Position numbers and translations under genes: made by a program
Shown: positions 37,232-42,967 of the stretch, piece by piece
How positions within the stretch are numbered: the stretch's first letter is position 1
How the letters are laid out: the number at the start of each line of letters is the position of its first letter
Assembly: GCF_900168195.1 (NCBI RefSeq)
Contig: NZ_FUYX01000004.1
Coordinates: 372,001-436,000 of the forward strand
Length of the DNA: 64,000 nucleotides
Origin: Allobosea thiooxidans
GTDB lineage: Bacteria; Pseudomonadota; Alphaproteobacteria; Rhizobiales; Beijerinckiaceae
Reading direction: 5' to 3'
The notes under the pieces: model-generated
What the model saw: the letters and a program-made list of their open reading frames with translations, nothing else
Database searches by the model: none
Told to the model about the DNA's origin: nothing

Positions 37232-37345
37232 GATGTTCCGGAGGAAAAGAGCTGTTGAGCCCGGGACATAAGCATTTGTGGGCAAGCGGTCAAACTGTTC
37301 CGCTTTCGTTCGCAATCCCGAATCGAATCGGCTAGGCTGCGCCTC

Positions 37346-38527
37346 ATGAACGAGATCGCCTTCACCCTGCTGGAACGCCCGGTGAGCTGGGCCGAAGCGG
37401 CTCTCGGCTTCGCGGGACTGAGCCTTGCCCTGCTGCTCATGGCGGTCATCGCCGGCTGGCGGGGCAGCCGCGGCCGGGCGATCGAGGCCGCCATGGCGGC
37501 GGAACGCGCGCGGGAGATGGACGACAAGGTCGCGGAAATGAACCGCCAGCAGGCTGAGCTGGCCGGCCGGATGCAGTCCATGGCGGAGATTCTCTCGACC
37601 CGGCAGGGCGACCTCGCCCGGCTCGTCGCCGACAGGATGGACGGCCTGCGCCAGCAGGTCGGCGCCGGGCTGGAGCGCAACGTCCAGCAGACCACCGAGA
37701 GCCTCGGCAAGCTGCAGGAGCGGCTGGCGGTGATCGACACCGCCCAGAAGAACCTGACCGACCTCACCTCTGAGGTGGTGACGCTGAAGGACGTGCTGGC
37801 CAACAAGCAGGCGCGCGGCGCCTATGGTCAGGGGCGGATGGAGGCGATCATCCGCGACGGGCTGCCCGCCGCCTTCTTCTCCTTCCAGCCGCAGCTCTCG
37901 AACGGGCGCCGGCCGGACTGCCTCGTCACCCTGCCCGGCGACGGGCGCGGCTTGGTGATCGACGCGAAGTTCCCGCTGGAGAGCTTCACGATGCTGCGCG
38001 AGGCACGCGGCGAGGATGCGAAGAAAACCGCCGGCCAGCGCGTGCGCAACGATGTCGGCGTGCATGTGAAGGACATTGCGGAGCGCTATTTCCTGCCCGG
38101 CGAGACGCAGGACATCGCGCTGCTCTTCGTCCCCTCCGAGGCGATCTACGCCGATCTGCACGAGCATTTCGACGATATCGTGCAGCGGGCGCACCGGGCG
38201 CGCGTGATGATCGTCTCGCCCTCGCTGCTGGCGCTCGCGATCCAGCTGATGCAGTCGCTGGTGCGCGATGCACGGATGCGGGAGGAGGCGCGCGTGATTC
38301 AGACCGAGGTCGGCAAGCTGCTCGATGACGTGCGCCGCCTCGGTGAGCGCGTCGACAAACTCGACACCCATTTCCGCCAGGCACAGGACGATGTCGGCCA
38401 AATCAAGACCTCGGCCGGCAAGGTCACGAGCCGCGCCGAGAAGATCGGCGCGCTCGAATTCGACGACGAGAAGAGCGAGCCGCGGCTGCCCTTCGCGAAG
38501 GGGCTGGATCTGAAGGCGGCCGAGTGA
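37346..38527 (+). CDS. rmuC: DNA recombination protein RmuC
   Basis: A 393-residue protein. An N-terminal membrane helix (about residues 22-42) is followed by a coiled coil (about 55-150) and the conserved RmuC nuclease-like domain (about 155-330: [51 protein letters not shown]). RmuC limits inversions at short inverted repeats in E. coli. Its stop abuts the stop of the convergent OsmC-like gene with no space. Confidence 0.95.
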   Translation: MNEIAFTLLERPVSWAEAALGFAGLSLALLLMAVIAGWRGSRGRAIEAAMAAERAREMDDKVAEMNRQQAELAGRMQSMAEILSTRQGDLARLVADRMDGLRQQVGAGLERNVQQTTESLGKLQERLAVIDTAQKNLTDLTSEVVTLKDVLANKQARGAYGQGRMEAIIRDGLPAAFFSFQPQLSNGRRPDCLVTLPGDGRGLVIDAKFPLESFTMLREARGEDAKKTAGQRVRNDVGVHVKDIAERYFLPGETQDIALLFVPSEAIYADLHEHFDDIVQRAHRARVMIVSPSLLALAIQLMQSLVRDARMREEARVIQTEVGKLLDDVRRLGERVDKLDTHFRQAQDDVGQIKTSAGKVTSRAEKIGALEFDDEKSEPRLPFAKGLDLKAAE

Positions 38528-39037
38528 TCAGCTGCGGCTGAGCGCGGCCGAAAGCTCGGGCTTCACGTTCAGCGTCTGGAAGACCACGCAGTAGCGCTCG
38601 GTGAGCTTGAGCAGCGTGTCAAGCTTCTCCTGGGGTGCATCGGTCTCGACGTCGAAGAAGAGGCGGATCGCCCTGAACCCGACCGGCGCATCCTTGGCGA
38701 CGCCGAGTGTGCCGCGAAAGTCGAGATCGCCCTCGGCCCGGACCGCGCCCTTCTTCAGCTCGATCTCGAGCGCGGTGGCGACCGCCTTCAGCGTGACGCC
38801 GGCACAGGCGACCAGCGCCTCCAGCAGCATGTCGCCCGAGCAGAGCTCGGCACCGGAGCCGCCGGTGGCGGGATGGAGCCCCGCGAGCGCGATGGCGCGA
38901 CCCGTCTCGACCTTGCAGGCGATGTGCTGGTCGTCGAGCTCGCCATGGGCCTTGAGAGTGATGACCGCCGCGTCGGGTGCATCGCGATACTTGTCCTTGA
39001 GCGGCGCCTGAAGGGCGCGCAGAGCGGTGACGTCCAT
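38528..39037 (-). CDS. OsmC-family thiol peroxidase-like protein
   Basis: A 169-residue OsmC/Ohr-fold protein. The two reactive-site cysteines are visible, the first in SGAELCSGDMLLEALVACAG and the second in LLKLTERYCVVFQTL. Family members reduce organic hydroperoxides or handle persulfides. It starts 42 bp after the pseudo-ATPase gene and so probably belongs to the transcript that begins at the SAM-II riboswitch at 39853-39908. A sulfur/redox role fits that context but is inference. Confidence 0.88.
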   Translation of the reverse strand: MDVTALRALQAPLKDKYRDAPDAAVITLKAHGELDDQHIACKVETGRAIALAGLHPATGGSGAELCSGDMLLEALVACAGVTLKAVATALEIELKKGAVRAEGDLDFRGTLGVAKDAPVGFRAIRLFFDVETDAPQEKLDTLLKLTERYCVVFQTLNVKPELSAALSRS

Positions 39038-39079
39038 GATCGTGATCCTCCTGAAGCGGCCCGCCGGCTTGTAGCCGCT

Positions 39080-39790
39080 TCAGGCCGCCGCCTCCACCTC
39101 CGGCACGGCGTGCCGGTTTTCCTTTTCAAGCGCCCGGCGCAATTCGCGGCGCAGGGTGACGAAGCCGACGGAACCCTCCTCGCGTGGCCGTGCCAGCAGA
39201 TTGTCGAGGCTGAAGGCGGCCGGCCCCGGCTGCCGTGACAGGACGAGAATACGATCGGCCAGGCGCAAAGCCTCCTCGACGGAGCCGGTTGCAATGACGA
39301 CGGCGGGGCGCGCCTGCGAACAGAGTTCCGGCAGGAAGGCAGCGAGGCGGGCTCGCGCATCGGCATCGAGCGCCGCAAAGGGCTCCTCGATCAGCAGCAA
39401 ACGCGGCCTGACCAGCAGCAGGCGCGCGATGGCAAGCCGCTGCAAGCCCTCCGGCGAGAGTTCAGCCGGCCGCTGCTTCGCCTGCCCGGCAAGGCCGAGG
39501 CGGACCAGCACATTGGCGAGGAGGCCCTCGCGCTCGAACGGCGTCGCCTTCGGCAGGGCGAAAGCGAGATTGTCCGTGAGATCGAGCCAGGGAAAGAAGC
39601 GCGGCCGGGCGCAGAGCAGTCCGATCTCGGCCGTCGGGATCGCCCCTTCATCGGCCCGCAGGCCGGCGAACGCATGCAACGCCGCGCCCCGCACCTCGGG
39701 TGCGCCGAGCAACGCAACGACCTCGCCGGCCCTGGGGCACGCCGAAGCATTCTCGAGAGAGCGGGAGACATCGTGAAGAACGGCTGACAT
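39080..39790 (-). CDS. Degenerate ABC ATPase (probable pseudo-ATPase) of NitT/TauT type
   Basis: A 236-residue protein clearly homologous to the canonical ATPase encoded upstream (39952-40734) but stripped of most catalytic motifs. Walker A is GAPEVRGA (29-36) in place of GGSGCGKT; the Q-loop FQEPRLFPW has become CARPRFFPW; the signature LSGGQ is LSPEG (111-115); the switch histidine of VTHDVEEA is glycine in ATGSVEEA. Walker B and the following Glu (LLLIEEPFAALD, 131-142) remain. The frame is intact, has GGAG at good spacing before the ATG at 39790, and lies behind its own SAM-II riboswitch, which argues for a functional, non-hydrolysing protein rather than a pseudogene. It could form an asymmetric pair with the active ATPase, or act as a regulator. 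Confidence 0.85.
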   Translation of the reverse strand: MSAVLHDVSRSLENASACPRAGEVVALLGAPEVRGAALHAFAGLRADEGAIPTAEIGLLCARPRFFPWLDLTDNLAFALPKATPFEREGLLANVLVRLGLAGQAKQRPAELSPEGLQRLAIARLLLVRPRLLLIEEPFAALDADARARLAAFLPELCSQARPAVVIATGSVEEALRLADRILVLSRQPGPAAFSLDNLLARPREEGSVGFVTLRRELRRALEKENRHAVPEVEAAA

Positions 39791-39852
39791 TGCTGGCTCC
39801 ATCCATGAACAAGGCGGAAGGAGCGCCGACGGCATCGAGCCGTCCCGTCGTT

Positions 39853-39908
39853 CCCGCGCTTTAGCTGCATTTGTTTCGCGCCCGCAAGCTGAGGCTCAAA
39901 TCGGCGCG
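39853..39908 (-). ncRNA. SAM-II riboswitch, copy 2
   Basis: Read on the minus strand: stem strand CGCGCC, then GATTTGAGCCTCAGCTTGCG, closing strand GGCGCG, then AAACAAATGCAGCTAAAGCG and CGGG. Order and core (GATTTG...TTGC...GCGCG...GCTAAAG) match the alphaproteobacterial SAM-II (metA) aptamer, an H-type pseudoknot that binds S-adenosylmethionine and hides the ribosome site. It lies 63 bases upstream of the pseudo-ATPase start and is nearly identical to the copy at 42757-42815. Confidence 0.9.
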
Positions 39909-39915
39909 TGTCCTC

Positions 39916-39944
39916 TTCTAAGGTCCGAATGTCCGTTTTGTCAA
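39916..39944 (-). promoter_or_regulatory. Promoter of the SAM-II/pseudo-ATPase/OsmC unit
   Basis: On the minus strand, -35 TTGACA at 39944-39939, a 17-base spacer, and -10 TTAGAA at 39921-39916. The start of transcription would fall at the first stem of the riboswitch. It lies just before the stop of the canonical ATPase gene (39952), so the second unit has its own promoter. Confidence 0.7.
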
Positions 39945-39951
39945 ACGACGC

Positions 39952-40734
39952 TCACCACCACATGCCGGCGGTCTCGGCCGCCTTCTCCTGATGCGGGGCC
40001 TCGTGACGCAACGACCTGTCGAGCGCGCGCAGGGCCTCGCGCTTGGCCGCCTCGAAGGCCGGCGAAAGCCGGTCGCGCGGGCGAGCGAGCGGATTGTCGA
40101 GCTCGTCGAAGATCCGGCCGGGCTTGGGCTGCATCACCAAAATGCGGTCGGCGAGCGCCACCGCCTCCTCGACGTCGTGCGTGACCATGACGACGGTGGG
40201 GCGGCTCTCCTGCCAGAGCGCCAGCAGATGGTCGTGCAGGCTCGCGCGCGTGGTGGCATCGAGCGCCGAGAAGGGCTCGTCCATCAGCAGAAGCTTCGGC
40301 CTTGTGACGAGGGCGCGGGCGATGGCGACGCGCTGCTGCTGGCCGCCGGAGAGCTCGCGCGGCCAGCGCTTCTGGTGCCCGGCGAGGCCGACGCGGGCCA
40401 GCGCATTGGTCACCAGCCCCTCACGCTCGAAGGCGGAGAGATGCGAGAGCCCGAAGCCGACATTCTCGGCGACGCCGAGCCAGGGGAAGAGCCGCGGCTC
40501 CTGGAAGATGACGCCGACATCGGCGCGCGGCTCGGCGATCGCCTCGCCGCCGAGGCGGATCGCGCCGTCGCTCGGCCGGTCGAGCCCGGCGACGAGGCGC
40601 AACAGGGTGGTCTTGCCGCAGCCGGAGCCGCCGAGCAGGGCGACGATCTCGCCCCGCCCGACATCCAGCGTGATCGACGACAGGGCGCGCGTGCCGTCGG
40701 CATAGGTCTTGGTAAGCCGGTCGAAACTCAGCAT
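39952..40734 (-). CDS. ABC transporter ATP-binding protein (SsuB/TauB type)
   Basis: A 260-residue ATPase of the NitT/TauT importer family. All motifs are canonical: Walker A LLGGSGCGKTTLLRLVAG, Q-loop VIFQEPRLFPWLG, signature ELSGGQQQRVAIARAL, Walker B LLLMDEPFSALDATTR, switch VTHDVEEAV. It follows the permease gene after a family A repeat, and AAGG precedes the ATG. With the binding protein and permease it makes a complete importer for sulfonates, nitrate-like or other small sulfur compounds. Confidence 0.93.
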   Translation of the reverse strand: MLSFDRLTKTYADGTRALSSITLDVGRGEIVALLGGSGCGKTTLLRLVAGLDRPSDGAIRLGGEAIAEPRADVGVIFQEPRLFPWLGVAENVGFGLSHLSAFEREGLVTNALARVGLAGHQKRWPRELSGGQQQRVAIARALVTRPKLLLMDEPFSALDATTRASLHDHLLALWQESRPTVVMVTHDVEEAVALADRILVMQPKPGRIFDELDNPLARPRDRLSPAFEAAKREALRALDRSLRHEAPHQEKAAETAGMWW

Positions 40735-40764
40735 CGGGCGAACCTTCGAATCCGTTCAAGCGAG

Positions 40765-40877
40765 CCCTCATCCTGAGGAACGAGCCGAAGGCCCGCGTCT
40801 CGAAGGATGCTCCAGCTGTCACCGGAACCTCCTGGAACATCCTTCGAGACGCCGCTACGCGGCTCCTCAGGATGAGG
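40765..40877. repeat. Intergenic palindromic repeat, family A, copy 3
   Basis: CCCTCATCCTGAGGAACGAG through TCGAAGGATGCTCC on the left, CATCCTTCGAGACGCCGCTA through GCTCCTCAGGATGAGG on the right. It fills the gap between the permease and ATPase genes of the SAM-II-controlled importer operon. Confidence 0.9.
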
Positions 40878-40896
40878 ACTTGAAGAGCAAAGGCCT

Positions 40897-41727
40897 TCAG
40901 AGCTTGTCGCGCGCCGTATCCTGCCAGGCGAGGAAGGGCCGCGTGATGGCGACGAGCAGCCCGTCCGCCAGCTTGCCGAGCACGGCGAAGCTGATGATGG
41001 CCGCGATGATGGTGTCGGGGCGGCCGAGCTGCTGTCCGTCCACGAGCAGGTAACCCAGCCCCTCGCTCGCTCCCATGATCTCGGCGGCGACGACGAACAT
41101 GAAGCCGAGGCCCAGGCCCGAGCGTAGCGCCGTGATCCAGCTCGGCAGGATCGCCGGCAACAGCACGCGCCGGGCCATGGCGAGGCGCGACAGGCGGAAG
41201 ACGCGGCCGACCTCGACGATCTTGCGGTCGATGCCCTGGATCGCGGCGGCGACGCCGAGATAGACCGGGAAGAAGACGCCGACCGCGATCAACGCGACCT
41301 TGGAGGCCTCGAAGATGCCGAGCCAGAGGATGAAGAGCGGCACCCAGGCGATGGAGGGAATCGCCCGGAGCGCCTGCAGCGTCGGATCGAGCAGGCTGCG
41401 GGCGATCGGCAGGGCGCCCGTGACGGCGCCGAGCACCGTGCCGGCCAGCGCGCCGAGGCCGAAGCCCGCCGCCACCCGCCAGAGCGTTGCGCCCGCATGG
41501 GCCAGGAGTTCGCCGGAGGCGGCCAGATCCCAGAGCGTGCGGCCAACGACGCTCGGCGGCGGCATCAGCCGGCCATTGGCGATGCCGGCGGCGACGAGCC
41601 ATTCCCAGAAGATGGCGAGGGCGACCGGCAGCGCGAAGCCCGCGGCGGCGAGGCCATAGCCGGGCCGGGGAACGGCAGACCGCCCTTCCCTCTCATCCGG
41701 CGCGGCTTCAGCCTCCAGCACGCTCAT
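40897..41727 (-). CDS. ABC transporter permease (SsuC/TauC type)
   Basis: A 276-residue inner-membrane permease with six helices and the family start GYGLAAAGFALPVALAIFWEWLVAAG, followed by the coupling loop region VFRLSRLAMARRVLLPAILPSWITALRSGLGLGFMFVVAAEIMGA. It begins 15 bases after the binding protein stop. The N-terminal ~25 residues are hydrophilic and charged, as in many SsuC proteins. Confidence 0.93.
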   Translation of the reverse strand: MSVLEAEAAPDEREGRSAVPRPGYGLAAAGFALPVALAIFWEWLVAAGIANGRLMPPPSVVGRTLWDLAASGELLAHAGATLWRVAAGFGLGALAGTVLGAVTGALPIARSLLDPTLQALRAIPSIAWVPLFILWLGIFEASKVALIAVGVFFPVYLGVAAAIQGIDRKIVEVGRVFRLSRLAMARRVLLPAILPSWITALRSGLGLGFMFVVAAEIMGASEGLGYLLVDGQQLGRPDTIIAAIISFAVLGKLADGLLVAITRPFLAWQDTARDKL

Positions 41728-41742
41728 CCCGCGCCACCGCCG

Positions 41743-42705
41743 TCAGTTGGTCGCGACGAAGCCGCGGTCGATCAGCGAATCCACCGCAGCCTTCACGTCG
41801 GTCGTGGCCGGCAGCACGCCCGCCTCCTTCAGCGCAAGCCCGGCAGCGGTGATGCCGTCGATCTGCGCCTGGCCGATGGCGGAATGGGTGAGTTCGGTGC
41901 GGGTGAGCTGGCGCTCGATCACCGGCTCGGAGAGCTTGGTGTATTCGACGAGCACCTTCTTCACCTCGGCCGGGTTGGCGAGGGCATGGGCCCGCGCCGC
42001 CTCATAGGCGGCGATCACCTTGCGGACTAGCGCCGGGTTTTCCTTGGCGAAAGCCTCGCGGACATTGAGGATGCCCCAGGTGTTGTCCTCGGGCTTGCGG
42101 TAGAACAGCCTGGCGCCGCTCTCCACCTCGGCCGCCGCCATCATCGGGTCGAGGCCCGCCCAGGCGTCGACATCGCCACGCTCGAGCGCGAGCCGGCCAT
42201 CGGCGTGCTGGAGCAGGACGAGCTTGACCTCCTTCTCGGTCAGCTTGGCATCGGCGAGGGCGCGCACGAGGAAGATGTGCGGATCGGTGCCGCGCGTGAC
42301 GGCGACACGCTTGCCCTTGAGATCCGCAACCTTGGTGATCTCGCTCTTGGCGCCGGTGACGAGCGCCGTCCATTCCGGCCGCGAATAGACATAGATCGAC
42401 TTGATCGGATTGCCGTTGATCTTGCCGATCAGGGCGGCGGCGCCGGCGGTCGAGCCGAAATCGATCGAACCGGCATTGAGGAATTCGAGCGCCTTGTTCG
42501 ATCCGGCGGACAGGACCCAGCGCACCTTGATGCCGTCGGCCTCGAGCACCTTCTCGAGGATGCCGCGTTCCTTCAGCACGAGGCTGACCGGGTTGTAGGT
42601 CGCGTAATCGAGCCGGATTTCCTTCGGCGCCTGCGCGAAAGCGGGCGCGGCGAAGACCGCGGCGGCGACAGCGGCAAGGGCGAAGCGGCGGGTAAAGTCG
42701 ATCAT
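41743..42705 (-). CDS. Aliphatic-sulfonate-type ABC substrate-binding protein
   Basis: A 320-residue periplasmic protein. The signal peptide is RRFALAAVAAAVFAAPAFAQ; the mature part APKEIRLDYATYNPVSLVLKERGILEK and VLSAGSNKALEFLNAGSIDFGSTAG is typical of SsuA-like NitT/TauT binding proteins, as is LLQHADGRLALERGDVDAWAGLDPMMA. The ATG at 42705 has AGAGGGA upstream. It is the first gene after the SAM-II riboswitch at 42757-42815, so expression should fall when SAM is plentiful; the ligand is therefore probably a sulfur source or methionine precursor. Confidence 0.92.
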   Translation of the reverse strand: MIDFTRRFALAAVAAAVFAAPAFAQAPKEIRLDYATYNPVSLVLKERGILEKVLEADGIKVRWVLSAGSNKALEFLNAGSIDFGSTAGAAALIGKINGNPIKSIYVYSRPEWTALVTGAKSEITKVADLKGKRVAVTRGTDPHIFLVRALADAKLTEKEVKLVLLQHADGRLALERGDVDAWAGLDPMMAAAEVESGARLFYRKPEDNTWGILNVREAFAKENPALVRKVIAAYEAARAHALANPAEVKKVLVEYTKLSEPVIERQLTRTELTHSAIGQAQIDGITAAGLALKEAGVLPATTDVKAAVDSLIDRGFVATN

Positions 42706-42756
42706 CGGGCGGTCCCTCTCGAAGATGCGAGGGATCGGGACGGAGGTCGTCCTTGG

Positions 42757-42815
42757 CCCCACGCTTTAGCTGCACTTGTTTCGCGCCCGCAAGCTGGTGG
42801 CTCAAATCGGCGCGT
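42757..42815 (-). ncRNA. SAM-II riboswitch, copy 1
   Basis: Minus strand: CGCGCC stem strand, GATTTGAGCCACCAGCTTGC, closing GGGCGCG, then AAACAAGTGCAGCTAAAGCG and TGGGG. Same order and core as the second copy at 39853-39908 and as the SAM-II (metA-motif) aptamer. It lies about 50 bases upstream of the binding protein start, in the position used by SAM-II elements to block translation on binding S-adenosylmethionine. Confidence 0.92.
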
Positions 42816-42821
42816 ATCCGT

Positions 42822-42850
42822 CTTTTAGGTCCGACCGTTCTGTATGTCAA
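42822..42850 (-). promoter_or_regulatory. Promoter of the SAM-II importer operon
   Basis: Minus strand: -35 TTGACA at 42850-42845, 17-base spacer, -10 TAAAAG at 42827-42822. The spacer ends CGGACC in both this and the second SAM-II promoter, which shows the promoter was duplicated together with the riboswitch. Confidence 0.72.
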
Positions 42851-42870
42851 ACAATACGTACAAGAACGGT
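42834..42870. promoter_or_regulatory. Inverted repeat over the divergent promoter region
   Basis: ACCGTTCTGTA at 42834-42844 and TACAAGAACGGT at 42859-42870 are complementary apart from one extra base. The pair spans the -35 element of the SAM-II promoter, in the spacer shared with glnD. It could be an operator; no matching regulator is encoded nearby. Confidence 0.4.
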
Positions 42871-42967
42871 ATTTGTCTAATTACCATTCTTAGAATGTAT
42901 AATTTAATGTCCTGTCTCGACGGCTTGCGTGCTAGGACAACACCTGCCGCCACCGGAACGAGACCTC

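Noticed and set aside
39080..39790. Treating the degenerate ABC ATPase as a plain pseudogene
   Set aside because: The frame is intact and full length, with a ribosome site and its own promoter and riboswitch; motif loss is clustered at catalytic residues and not random.
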